Source: Thermohalobaculum sp039816045 (GTDB taxonomy: Bacteria; Pseudomonadota; Alphaproteobacteria; Rhodobacterales; Rhodobacteraceae). From it: DNA of 64,000 nt. A program made the position numbers and the translations under genes. The stretch is from assembly GCA_039816045.1 (NCBI GenBank), contig JBCBYB010000021.1, forward strand, positions 20,343 through 84,342, given 5' to 3'. Position 1 is the stretch's first letter; each line of letters starts with the position of its first letter. Shown here piece by piece: positions 16,051 through 24,420 of the stretch. The notes under the pieces were generated by a model. It saw only the letters and a list, made by a program, of their open reading frames with translations. It was not told the origin of the DNA and did not search any database.

Positions 16051-16482
16051 TCAGGGGTGCGCGACCCCGTGGGTGGCAAAGGCTTCGTTCAGATCGTCGA
16101 GCTCCTCGCACCCGTCCGGGCATGCGTCAGCAAGCCGTGCGTGGAGGCGCCGTGCGGCCTCCGGGTTGCCCGTCTCAAGCTCCAGCTCCCCGAAATACTC
16201 CAGCGCGCCGGTGTGGCGCGGGTTGAGCGCCAAGGCGCGCTCGTAGTAGCCGCGCGCCGCCTCCCAGTCCTGCAGTTTGCGGTGCGCATAGCCGAGCAGA
16301 TTAAGGATGTCCGCCGAGGGGGCCTCCGCCAGCTCCACCTTCAGCACATCGACCGCGGCCTGCGGCTGCCCCTCCTCGATCCAGGTCTTGAGGAGAACGA
16401 GATCAGGCGCCGAAGTCTCGGGGAAATCCGCCGCGGCGGCGACAGGCACAAGAACGAGGGCAAAAGCGAGCGATCGGATCAT
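16051..16482 (-). CDS. Exported tetratricopeptide-repeat protein
   Basis: A 143-residue protein. The ATG at 16482 gives a clean signal peptide (MIRSLAFALVLVPVAAAADF), better than a start seven codons earlier. Two to three TPR units follow (ADILNLLGYAHRKLQDWEAARGYYERALALNPRHTGALEYFGELELETGNPEAA). The C-terminal part has Cys-Pro-Asp-Gly-Cys (ADACPDGCEELDDL), a probable periplasmic disulphide. Likely a periplasmic protein-interaction module of unknown partner. Confidence 0.8.
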   Translation of the reverse strand: MIRSLAFALVLVPVAAAADFPETSAPDLVLLKTWIEEGQPQAAVDVLKVELAEAPSADILNLLGYAHRKLQDWEAARGYYERALALNPRHTGALEYFGELELETGNPEAARRLHARLADACPDGCEELDDLNEAFATHGVAHP

Positions 16483-16519
16483 GCGGGCCTCATCGGGTTC
16501 CACCCAGCCTAGCAGCGGC

Positions 16520-17695
16520 TCAGCTCAGCCGGAAGCGGTTGCGCAGCGCGAGCCCCATCAGAAAGAGCAGAATCGGGCCGGCGAACATTTGCGCCCCCGA
16601 GACCACCTCGGAGAGGCTGTTGAGCGAGGCCAGTTCCTCGCGCATGAAGGTGGTGCGCAGGCCGAGAAACCCGAAGATGTTGGAAAAGGACAGCGCCCCC
16701 GATTGAAAGAAGCCGAGGGGGGCCTTCTCGGGACAGGTGCCGGCCGCGTCACACCCCTCGGGCCAGGCGAGATGCGTGGCGTCATAGTACTCCGAGCCGC
16801 CGATCAGAAGCCAACCGAGCAGCCAGGCGATCCCGAGCCAGGAGATCGGGCGGACCGGGTCCCAGCCGCTGTCGCAGGAGAGGCGGAAGAGCGTGTAGCC
16901 GAGCCGGATCGCCCGGTTCTCCTCCACCACCTCGCGGCAGGCCAGTTCTTTCCGCAGAAACATGTGCTCGTCGGCATGCTTCTTCTGATTGGCCATCAAC
17001 AGCTTCAGCCGCTCATAGGCCCTAAGGTGAACTCTCGCCGCGTCATGACGTTCTGGAACTCGCGGCCACGCCGCCACATTGAGATCCGTGTCCTCGTGCA
17101 GCTCCGCGTTGTAGAGAAGGAGCGGGGAATGTTCGAACCGGGCGCCCGAGAAGCGTGTCGGTCCGGACAGAGTAGCGCCGCTGAAAAAGATCCTATCCAA
17201 GAAAGTAGCACGCCAGAAATTCGTATGTTTGGAGAACGCGGCGCCCTCGAAATCCGCGTAGCCGTCGAAAGCGGCGCCCTCGAAATCCGCGTACCAGGAG
17301 AACGCGGCGCCCTCGAAAGACGCGTACCGAGGGAATGCGAAGCCAGCGCAGCAGTGCGTTGTTAGAAACCGCGTCTTTCTGCAGTCCACCGGGTCTGAGG
17401 GATCCAAAATCTCCTCCGTGCCGGCGCGCTCGCGAAGCTGGCGGCGGATCTCGTTGGTTTCCTTCTCAGTCAGCGGCGCGAAGTCCTCCGCAGTGAAACC
17501 GTGCTTGTCGATCAGCTCCGCCTTGCGCGCCTCGCTGAGCGCTGCGCCGGCCCAGCCGTTCCAATAGCGCCGGTTGCGGTCGTGAAGGTCTGGGTCGACA
17601 AGCCACCCATTCTGTTCACCCGCAATGGTCATCAGGACGTACCAGGGGTTGGTGCTGGCGTCCTTGAGCTCTCGGGTCTCGGTGTCGTCCGCCAT
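16520..17695 (-). CDS. Membrane-anchored pentapeptide-repeat protein
   Basis: A 391-residue protein. Residues 1-105 are soluble and acidic (TEEILDPSDPVDC). Residues about 115-190 contain repeats of the AxF type (ASFEGAAFSWYADFEGAAF and onwards), a degenerate pentapeptide-repeat helix. A linker with YERLKLLMANQKKHADEHMFLRKEL leads to a C-terminal region with three or four hydrophobic segments (ISWLGIAWLLGWLLIGGSEYY, GPILLFLMGLALRNRF). The ATG at 17695 is chosen because the frame upstream overlaps the amidinotransferase gene. Function unknown; related membrane pentapeptide proteins are common and uncharacterised. Confidence 0.8.
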   Translation of the reverse strand: MADDTETRELKDASTNPWYVLMTIAGEQNGWLVDPDLHDRNRRYWNGWAGAALSEARKAELIDKHGFTAEDFAPLTEKETNEIRRQLRERAGTEEILDPSDPVDCRKTRFLTTHCCAGFAFPRYASFEGAAFSWYADFEGAAFDGYADFEGAAFSKHTNFWRATFLDRIFFSGATLSGPTRFSGARFEHSPLLLYNAELHEDTDLNVAAWPRVPERHDAARVHLRAYERLKLLMANQKKHADEHMFLRKELACREVVEENRAIRLGYTLFRLSCDSGWDPVRPISWLGIAWLLGWLLIGGSEYYDATHLAWPEGCDAAGTCPEKAPLGFFQSGALSFSNIFGFLGLRTTFMREELASLNSLSEVVSGAQMFAGPILLFLMGLALRNRFRLS

Positions 17696-17730
17696 GGCAC
17701 TCCCGTCATCCGGAATGGGTGGATGCCCTT

Positions 17731-18837
17731 CTACCTCTTGGGGAAGTGGTCCTCGCAAGAGCCGAGGCGGCGCACATCCGCGGTGCAGCAGTGGAGGCCG
17801 CCGCCAAAGGCATAGGCGTCGCGGAGCTCGACGGGGACGACCTCCATGCCCAGCCGGTCGAGCTGTTCGGCCTGGTAGACCTCCGAGGCCTCGACGCATA
17901 CCGTTTTGGGGTCGAGCACCAGCACGTTCATCGAGAGCCACACGCTCGAGTAGCAGAGCGGCGGGGGTGTGTTGTGCGCGGGCCGGGCGGCGTCGACGAT
18001 CTCCCAGCCGTTGCGCTCGAACATCCCGCGCTGCTCGTCCGGCAGGCGCCGCTGCGGGTTGTTGAGGATCAGCCCCGGCCGGATCGGCGTAAACGTCGCG
18101 TCGATGTGGATGGGGTACGGATCGCCCGGGAAGTTGACCGCATGGACCCGGTGCTCGGGGAAATGCCGCCGCAGCCACTCGATCCCCTTGAGGTTGGTCG
18201 TGAACCCGTGCTGCACGACCAGATCGCGCCCGAAGCGCAGCACATCCGCCGCGTCGAAGAGCGGCTCCTCCTCGGTGGTCACGAAGTGCTTCTTGGCGGT
18301 CCAGTCGAGGCGCTGGTCGATGGTGATGCGCTCGGAGAGATAGTCGGGCCGGTAGTCCGCCTCCGTGAGGCGCGGCTTGGGGGCGGCGGTGTGGCGGAAC
18401 CCGGTGTCCTCCTCGAAATAGCGCTCGAGCAGCGGGCGGTAGGCGAGGTATTCGAACCACCGGCAGCGATAGGACATCGTGGCCTCGACGATCTCCTTGC
18501 CCACGGTCAGCAGCACATCGCGCGGCGGCATACAGCCGAACCCGCTCTCGGTGTGGAAATCGGGGGTGGTGATCGGGGCGGAGAAATCGATCGGGGTCGG
18601 GCGGTCGACGGTGATCCCGCGCGCCCGGAGCTGGTCGGCGAACCGGTCGAGCAGTTCGTTGGCCCGGTCTATGGTCTCGGCGGGACGACGCCCGTGCTGG
18701 CCGCGCATGTCGCTGTCATCCGGCACCTTGGCGTCGAGTGCCGGCTCGGGTGCGGGGATGTGGCAATCATCCGCGCGGCCGACGATGACATGGGTCAGCG
18801 GATCCCACTCGGTCCAGCTCTCAACAATGGTGGCCAT
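17731..18837 (-). CDS. Amidinotransferase (glycine amidinotransferase-like)
   Basis: A 368-residue enzyme of the arginine:glycine / inosamine-phosphate amidinotransferase family, which moves the amidino group of arginine to an amine acceptor. Conserved parts include WDPLTHVIVGRADD, the catalytic His region NFPGDPYPIHIDATFTPI, and the C-terminal nucleophile loop GGGLHCCTADVRRLG with the active Cys. Asp at the CMPPRDVLLTVG step also fits. It is the full size of the family. The product could be a guanidino compound such as guanidinoacetate; no partner methyltransferase is adjacent, so the acceptor is unknown. Confidence 0.85.
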   Translation of the reverse strand: MATIVESWTEWDPLTHVIVGRADDCHIPAPEPALDAKVPDDSDMRGQHGRRPAETIDRANELLDRFADQLRARGITVDRPTPIDFSAPITTPDFHTESGFGCMPPRDVLLTVGKEIVEATMSYRCRWFEYLAYRPLLERYFEEDTGFRHTAAPKPRLTEADYRPDYLSERITIDQRLDWTAKKHFVTTEEEPLFDAADVLRFGRDLVVQHGFTTNLKGIEWLRRHFPEHRVHAVNFPGDPYPIHIDATFTPIRPGLILNNPQRRLPDEQRGMFERNGWEIVDAARPAHNTPPPLCYSSVWLSMNVLVLDPKTVCVEASEVYQAEQLDRLGMEVVPVELRDAYAFGGGLHCCTADVRRLGSCEDHFPKR

Positions 18838-19588
18838 GGCACTCCCCCTCTTTTCGACGTCGTGTGATTGCCGGTCTCGGCCCGCTTGGCAAGCCTGCGA
18901 TGACGCCTGGCGGGCATCATGACCAGCCCGCGCCGTCCTGATCGGAGGATAGGCGGTGTCGGCGGGGCCAGGACTGGCGCAAGCGGAGACATCAACGATC
19001 AGCCGATCTCGCTCAGCGCGGGTTCGACGGCCAGCGAAGGCAGTGACGACACCGGAGACGAGACCGTGCCGCCATGCTCACGCAACCGCGGCAGTTTGGT
19101 CCGCACCCAAAGGGCGAAACCGCCGAACTCCGGCATTGGCGCGTTGAACGGTTGCAGACGACCGACGCACACAGCGCATTGGCGAAGCCCGTCCTGACCG
19201 CCGGATTCGCGGACGTCGACGCCGATGCCGGCAAAGCGCAGTCCCTTGGAGACGGTATCCAGCACGGGTCCATCGACCGCTGACAGGCTCCAGGGGCGGC
19301 GCGCTCGGTTCAAAGCCTTTGCCGAGCGGTGCACGATGCTCCTCTGGGTACTGTCCACACAGTCTTGGCCGCAGGGTCCTCTGCGTGGCGGCATCCGAGG
19401 GGCCGTCTGCCGGCTAACTGATCGTATTTTGGCCCTTGGTTGGCGTTCAGAACCGCAGGATCGTCGCGCCTGGGAACCCGACTAACGCTTTCCCAGCCCA
19501 GAGGATCCATGACAACGGCAAGCTTAAACCCTTTGCGTTGTCAGGCCTCTAAGCCATGCTCCGCTCTGCCAACCGGACAGGAGCACCG
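18838..19588. other. 750-base stretch with no convincing gene
   Basis: Several overlapping open frames exist on both strands, none with a recognisable domain, credible ribosome-binding site or codon pattern like the neighbours. The minus-strand frame 18999-19394 is the longest and looks slightly protein-like (LRFAGIGVDVRESGGQDGL) but I cannot place it. The region may hold decayed genes. The promoter for the HNH gene may lie at its right end. Confidence 0.4.
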
Positions 19589-19912
19589 ATGGCCGACGAA
19601 TCGCCCCTGGCGCGCAGTGTCTCGCCAATCTGCCCGCTTTGCGGCCGCCCGATCCCGGCGGAAGCGAAGCAGAGCCTGCATCATCTGGTGCCGAAGCTGA
19701 AGGGCGGGCGGCATGGTCCGACGGTGCTGCTTCATCAGATCTGCCACAACGAGATCCATGCAGCGCTCACCGAGGCGGAACTCGCGCGGCACTACAACAC
19801 CGTCGAGGCATTGCGGGAGCACCCACGCATCGCCAAGTTCATCGCCTGGATCGCGGGAAAACCCCCGACGTTCCACGCCCGCACCGCCGGCGGTCGCCGA
19901 AAGCGGCGCTGA
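19589..19912 (+). CDS. HNH endonuclease-family protein
   Basis: A 107-residue HNH nuclease-fold protein. It has a zinc-ribbon style CPLCGRPI, then LHHLVPKLKGG, and the catalytic/metal-binding LLHQICHNEIHAAL (H-N-H spacing). The C-terminus is basic (TAGGRRKRR). An upstream in-frame codon would add 11 residues; ATG at 19589 with CAGGAG before it is preferred. Small HNH proteins of this form are widespread and have unknown cellular roles. Confidence 0.85.
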   Translation: MADESPLARSVSPICPLCGRPIPAEAKQSLHHLVPKLKGGRHGPTVLLHQICHNEIHAALTEAELARHYNTVEALREHPRIAKFIAWIAGKPPTFHARTAGGRRKRR

Positions 19913-20144
19913 CCGCGCCTCTCCAACGCCGCCGCGCCGGCCGTCGCGCCTGCGGGCCCCGGTCTCTCGCGGCGGAGGGTCACCGGCGCGACGGCTGAAC
20001 CGGGAAACGGGGCCACACGCGCGCCCGGTGCAAGGCGCCGCGCGCGAGCGGGTGCCAGGAGCGCGCGGGCTGACGCGGCGCTTTGACGACCATGCGGAGG
20101 TGCAAACGCTGGTCCCGCAGGTTGTGTTCCGCTATGCACAGCTC

Positions 20145-20981
20145 ATGACCGACCGGCGCACCGTCCTCATCACCGGCTGCTCTTCGGGGCTCGGCCACCA
20201 CGCCGCCCACGCGCTCGCCGAGCGCGGCTGGCAGGTGCTCGCGACTTGCCGCAAGCCGGAGGACTGTGCCCGTCTTGAGAGCGAGGGCCTGGAAAGCTTC
20301 CCCCTCGACTACCAGGACGAAGCCTCCATCGCGGCCGGGTTCGAGGAGACCATGACGCGCACCGGCGGCCGCATCGACGCGCTCTTCAACAACGGCGCCT
20401 TCGCCCAGCCTGGGGCGGTCGAGGATCTGCCAACCGACGCCCTCCGCGCGATCTTCGAGGCCAATTTCTTCGGCTGGCATTCTCTGACCCGCCGGGTCCT
20501 CGCCGTCATGCGCGCCCAGGGCCATGGCCGCATCCTGCAGAACTCCTCGGTCCTCGGCTTCTCGGCGCTTCGGATGCGGGGCGCCTATTGCTCCACCAAA
20601 TTCGCGATCGAGGGCTACACCGACACGTTGCGCCTCGAGCTCCGCGGCACCGGCATCCACGCGATCCTGCTCGAACCCGGCCCCGTGCGCTCGCTGATCC
20701 GCCAGAACGCCCGCGCCCATTACGAGCGTTGGATCGACCGCAAGAGCCCCGCCTGGGGTGCGTTCTATGAAGAAACGCTGGAGCCGCGGCTCTATGCCCA
20801 GAACCCGCCCCCCGATCCGGGCGAGCTCGGCCCCGAGGCGACCACCGCCAAAATCATCCACGCGCTGGAGAGCCGACGCCCGCGGCCGCGGTATTATGTG
20901 ACCACGCCGACCTATGTCGTCGGCATGCTGAAGCGGTTGCTGCCGACCCGGGCTGTCGACTGGATCATGGTCCGCGGCTGA
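20145..20981 (+). CDS. Short-chain dehydrogenase/reductase
   Basis: A 278-residue classical SDR oxidoreductase. The cofactor site is VLITGCSSGLGHHAAHALAE, Asn and Gly follow in ALFNNGAFAQPGAVEDL, the catalytic Ser is in LQNSSVLGFSALRMRG, and YxxxK is AYCSTKFAIEGYTD (Tyr and Lys spaced correctly). The start at 20145 is preferred since the longer frame upstream overlaps the HNH gene. Substrate unknown. It precedes the HIG1-adenosyltransferase-ETF cluster, an order often seen in this group. Confidence 0.92.
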   Translation: MTDRRTVLITGCSSGLGHHAAHALAERGWQVLATCRKPEDCARLESEGLESFPLDYQDEASIAAGFEETMTRTGGRIDALFNNGAFAQPGAVEDLPTDALRAIFEANFFGWHSLTRRVLAVMRAQGHGRILQNSSVLGFSALRMRGAYCSTKFAIEGYTDTLRLELRGTGIHAILLEPGPVRSLIRQNARAHYERWIDRKSPAWGAFYEETLEPRLYAQNPPPDPGELGPEATTAKIIHALESRRPRPRYYVTTPTYVVGMLKRLLPTRAVDWIMVRG

Positions 20982-21024
20982 CCGCCCCCTGTTCAGGCGC
21001 CACCAACCGCGCTAGATCAGCGCT

Positions 21025-21222
21025 ATGTCCGGCACAGTCTTCTCCCTGGCGCTCGTCGCCTGCCTGTTCACCGCCGTCGTCCTGATGATCGGGATCATCG
21101 GCTTTGGCCTCAAGCGGTCGAGCCCCAGCTTCTCGAACAAGATGATGCGCTGGCGGATCATCGGTCAGTTCGTGGCCGTGGTGTTGATCATGGCGACGAT
21201 CCTCGTTACGCGGGCCGGCTGA
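21025..21222 (+). CDS. Two-helix small membrane protein (HIG1-like)
   Basis: A 65-residue protein with two membrane helices (VFSLALVACLFTAVVLMIGI and WRIIGQFVAVVLIMATILV) joined by a basic loop with MMRWRI, as in the HIG_1_N (hypoxia-induced gene 1) family of proteins that associate with respiratory oxidases. Function in bacteria is not well established. It is 46 bases before the adenosyltransferase gene. Confidence 0.8.
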   Translation: MSGTVFSLALVACLFTAVVLMIGIIGFGLKRSSPSFSNKMMRWRIIGQFVAVVLIMATILVTRAG

Positions 21223-21267
21223 TCCCCCTGGGCCGCCACGGTCGCGGCCAAAGCGAAGGAGCCTTCT

Positions 21268-21840
21268 GTGGTCGTTCTCAACAAGATCTACACGCGCACG
21301 GGCGATGCGGGCGAGACGGGCCTCGGCGACGGCAGCCGGGTGGCGAAGCACTCGGCGCGGGTGAGCGCGTACGGCACCGTCGACGAGCTGAACGCGACGG
21401 TCGGCCTTGCCAAACTGCACGCCGATGCGGAGACCGCCGAGGCGCTGGCGCGCATCCAGAACGACCTCTTCGACGTGGGCGCCGATCTCTGCACACCGGG
21501 GATGGAGAAGGATGCCGAGCGCGAGTATCCCGCCCTGCGGATCGCACCGGCCCAGGTCGAGCGGTTGGAGAGCGAGATCGACGCGATGAACGCCGCGCTC
21601 GAGCCGCTCCGCAGCTTCATCCTGCCCGGCGGGTCGGCGGCGGCGGCGTATCTGCACCTTTGCCGCACCGTCTGTCGGCGGGCCGAGCGCCTGACGGTCG
21701 AGCTCTCCACCATCGAGGGCGTGAACGAGGCCGCCATCCGCTACCTCAACCGGCTGTCCGATTGGTTCTTCGTCGCCTCGCGCGTGGCCAACGACAACGG
21801 CAAGGCGGACGTGCTGTGGGTGCCGGGCGCCAACCGCTGA
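21268..21840 (+). CDS. Cob(I)alamin/cobinamide adenosyltransferase (PduO type)
   Basis: A 190-residue PduO-type ATP:corrinoid adenosyltransferase, which makes adenosylcobalamin from ATP and reduced corrinoid. The N-terminal ATP-binding segment VLNKIYTRTGDAGETGLGDG, DELNATVGLA, the LPGGSAAAAYLHLCRTVCRRAER motif and C-terminal LNRLSDWFFVASR are typical. It starts with GTG preceded by GAAGGAG. Its product would serve B12-dependent enzymes; BluB elsewhere in the window supplies the lower ligand. Confidence 0.93.
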   Translation: MVVLNKIYTRTGDAGETGLGDGSRVAKHSARVSAYGTVDELNATVGLAKLHADAETAEALARIQNDLFDVGADLCTPGMEKDAEREYPALRIAPAQVERLESEIDAMNAALEPLRSFILPGGSAAAAYLHLCRTVCRRAERLTVELSTIEGVNEAAIRYLNRLSDWFFVASRVANDNGKADVLWVPGANR

Positions 21841-22607
21841 GCCCGGCTCTCGCGGAGGCGTTGGCGGCGGTCACGCGAAGCTGCGCCCGCGTCCCGCGCC
21901 CCACCGCGCTCCGCAACCGGGACCCTGTGACCGCGGCCGCCGACGCGCGGCTGCTCTCCCTGCCCCTGTCGGAGCTCACCGAGGACGACCTCTGGACCTA
22001 TGCCTCGGAGGGTGGGAACCACCTCAACCCCAACGAGGTCGCCTATGTCCTGCCGCAGCTCTGCGCACTGATCGCGGAGGGGCGTTGTCCGACCCCCATC
22101 GGTTGGGGCTCGGCCTTTTTCGCGCTCAAGCTCTCGGGGTTTCCCGGCGACTGGCCCACCGACCGGGCAGAGGCGGTGTAGCGTTTCGTCGCGGCGTTCG
22201 CGCTCGACTGGCTCGCGGACCCTGACCGGGTTGCGGACAAGGGGTGCTGGCCGGACCGGATGGAGACCCTCGGCGATCTCGCCCATATGACGGCGAACGG
22301 GGCCATCCCGCTCGCGCCCCTGCTGGCTCGGCTGGAGACATCGCCCCACCTCGCCCGCGCCCTCGCCGCCTGGAGCCTGCGCGAGGCCGCATGGCTCGAC
22401 CCCAAGGCGCCCGCGGAAACGGTTGCCTTTCGCCTTGCAAACTCGGCATTCTCCGACCCCGGTGAGGCAGATTGGCGGGACACCCTGACGGCATGGCTTC
22501 TCAGTCTCGACATCCCGTCGCGGTTGGCAGACGCGCTGCGCACGGAGGCGGATCCCGCCTGGCGCGATCGGCTCGAGCAGGCGGCCGTGCTCTGGCCCTC
22601 ACCCTAA
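21837..22607 (+). pseudogene. Unknown gene interrupted by an in-frame amber codon
   Basis: One reading frame runs from the adenosyltransferase stop to 22607 and is broken by a single TAG at 22179-22181. Before it: LSELTEDDLWTYASEGGN and YVLPQLCALIAEG to TDRAEAV; after it in the same frame: RFVAAFALDWLADPDRVAD, then LTAWLLSLDIPSRLADALR. No ATG is present near the expected beginning; a CTG overlaps the previous stop (CTGA), which could be a mutated ATGA. The joined protein would be about 250 residues, helical and unrecognised. I treat it as recently inactivated, though readthrough or a sequence error could explain it. Confidence 0.6.
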
Positions 22608-23404
22608 CGCTCTGGGCGGGCCTGGCCACCGCCGAGACGCAACCCGGCAACCCAATGCCGATCGAGCGCATCTGCAACCTCATTGAGGCCAACGCCGCCG
22701 AGCACGGGATGCTGCCGGAGTTCTTCGCGCGGCTGATCTACAAGGAGAGCCGGTTCGACGCCAAAGCGCTCTCGCCCGTCGGCGCGCAAGGGATTGCGCA
22801 GTTCATGCCGGCGACGGCCAAGGAGCGGGGCCTCGCAGACCCCTGGGACCCGGAGCAGGCGATCCCGGCCTCGGCCTCCTACCTCGCCGATCTGCGGCGG
22901 GAGTTCGGCAATTGGGGACTGGCGGCGGCGGCCTATAATGGCGGGCCGCACCGGGTGAGCCGCTTCCTCACCCGCGGTGCACGGCTGCCGCTCGAGACCG
23001 TGGACTATGTGGCCTCCATCACCTACCGACCGGTCGAGTGGTTCCGCGCCAAGGGCCGGGAGGTCGAGCGCCGCCCGCTCGCCAAGGACAAGACCTTCGC
23101 CGAGGCCTGCGCCGCCATGCCGATCCTGCCGACCCGCGCGGTGTTCGCCAGCACCAAAATGCCGTGGGGCGTTCAGATCGCCGGTGGACGCAGCCACCGG
23201 GTCGCCGCCAACGCCGCGAAACGGGTGAAGCGCCAATATGCCCGGGTGCTGGGCGGCAAGTCGGTACGGATCCACCGCTCCCGCCGCGGCATCCGGGGGG
23301 CGCTCTACCAGGCGCGGGTCGGGGCTCGCTCGCGCAAGGAAGCGGGGCAGATCTGCGCGCGGCTCAGAAAGGCCGGCGGTTCCTGCGTCGTTCTGCGGAA
23401 CTGA
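22472..23404 (+). CDS. Lytic transglycosylase with C-terminal SPOR-like domain
   Basis: A secreted peptidoglycan lyase. After a hydrophobic signal segment (ALALTLTLWAGLATA) the catalytic SLT domain has the active Glu in IYKESRFDAKALSPVGAQGI, AQFMPATAKERGL, and AAAYNGGPHRVSRFL. The last ~70 residues (RRGIRGALYQARVGARSRKE to GGSCVVLRN) form a SPOR-type domain that binds denuded glycan at the septum. The start is uncertain: the ATG at 22472 (or 22493) lies inside the preceding gene and leaves about 40 residues before the signal segment, so initiation may be at an unseen codon nearer to it. Confidence 0.85.
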   Translation: MAGHPDGMASQSRHPVAVGRRAAHGGGSRLARSARAGGRALALTLTLWAGLATAETQPGNPMPIERICNLIEANAAEHGMLPEFFARLIYKESRFDAKALSPVGAQGIAQFMPATAKERGLADPWDPEQAIPASASYLADLRREFGNWGLAAAAYNGGPHRVSRFLTRGARLPLETVDYVASITYRPVEWFRAKGREVERRPLAKDKTFAEACAAMPILPTRAVFASTKMPWGVQIAGGRSHRVAANAAKRVKRQYARVLGGKSVRIHRSRRGIRGALYQARVGARSRKEAGQICARLRKAGGSCVVLRN

Positions 23405-23551
23405 TGACCGCCCGCGTGGGGTGGAAAGGCGCCGCGCAATATCGCTGATATCGCAGCAATGTCGCCCCGAGATGTCGCACCGGAATATCGCCCTTGAACA
23501 AGGCTCGCAGGGGCCCTCGCCCCCCCTGACCTGGCGACAGGCGACGCTTCC

Positions 23552-23573
23552 CCGACCTCGCGCGTCGGTTTTT
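23552..23573 (+). terminator. Short intrinsic terminator candidate after the transglycosylase
   Basis: CCGAC (23552-23556) pairs with GTCGG (23564-23568), followed directly by TTTTT. The stem is short, so strength is doubtful. It lies about 150 bases after the transglycosylase gene and 86 before etfB. Confidence 0.35.
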
Positions 23574-23658
23574 CGCAGTGACCCTGCTGCGCGAGCCGTT
23601 AAGCAGTGTGTCAGTTTCCGAAATTGCCGCGTGCTGCGGCCCAAAGGAGGATGCGCTG

Positions 23659-24420
23659 ATGAAGGTGCTCGTGCCCGTCAAGCGCGTGATCGACTACAAC
23701 GTGAAGGTTCGCGTGAAAGCGGACAGCTCCGGCGTCGATCTCGCGAACGTCAAGATGTCGATGAACCCGTTCGACGAAATCGCCGTCGAAGAGGCGATTC
23801 GCATGAAGGAGAAGGGCCTCGCGACCGAGATCATCGCGGTCTCGATCGGTGTCGCAAAGGCGCAGGAGACGCTGCGCACGGCGCTCGCCATGGGGGCGGA
23901 TCGGGCGATCCTGATCACCGCCGCCGAAACCGTGGACACCGACATCGAGCCGCTGGCGGTCGCCAAACTGCTCAAAGCGGTGATCGATGCGGAGGAGCCG
24001 GGCCTTGTGATCTGCGGCAAGCAGGCGATCGACAACGATATGAACGCCACGGGCCAGATGCTGGGCGCGCTCACCGGTTGGGCGCAGGCGACCTTCGCCT
24101 CCAAGATCGAGATGGAAGACGGCAAGGCCAAGGTCACCCGTGAGGTCGACGGCGGGCTCCAGACCATCGAGGTTACGATGCCGGCGATCATCACCGTCGA
24201 TCTGCGCCTGAATGAGCCACGCTATGCCTCTCTGCCCAACATCATGAAAGCAAAGAAGAAACCGCTCGACACCAAGACCCCTGAGGACTATGGCGTCGAC
24301 GTGACGCCGCGCCTCTCGGTGGTGAAGGTCGACGAGCCGCCGGCACGTAAAGCCGGGGTCAAGGTCGGCTCGGTCGACGAGCTGATGGACAAGCTGAAGA
24401 ACGAAGCGGGGGTGCTCTGA
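23659..24420 (+). CDS. etfB: Electron transfer flavoprotein beta subunit
   Basis: A 253-residue EtfB. It begins MKVLVPVKRVIDYNVKVRVK and has the AMP-binding and signature region SMNPFDEIAVEEAIRMKEKG, ADRAILI and the C-terminal ETF signature MPAIITVDLRLNEPRYASLP. The protein, with EtfA, carries electrons from acyl-CoA dehydrogenases to the quinone pool. The ATG at 23659 has AGGAGG at 23645-23650; an upstream in-frame start is not credible. Its stop shares a base with the etfA start. Confidence 0.96.
   Translation: MKVLVPVKRVIDYNVKVRVKADSSGVDLANVKMSMNPFDEIAVEEAIRMKEKGLATEIIAVSIGVAKAQETLRTALAMGADRAILITAAETVDTDIEPLAVAKLLKAVIDAEEPGLVICGKQAIDNDMNATGQMLGALTGWAQATFASKIEMEDGKAKVTREVDGGLQTIEVTMPAIITVDLRLNEPRYASLPNIMKAKKKPLDTKTPEDYGVDVTPRLSVVKVDEPPARKAGVKVGSVDELMDKLKNEAGVL

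Noticed and set aside
18999..19394. 131-codon minus-strand frame
   Set aside because: No ribosome-binding site or family match; kept only as part of an unassigned stretch.
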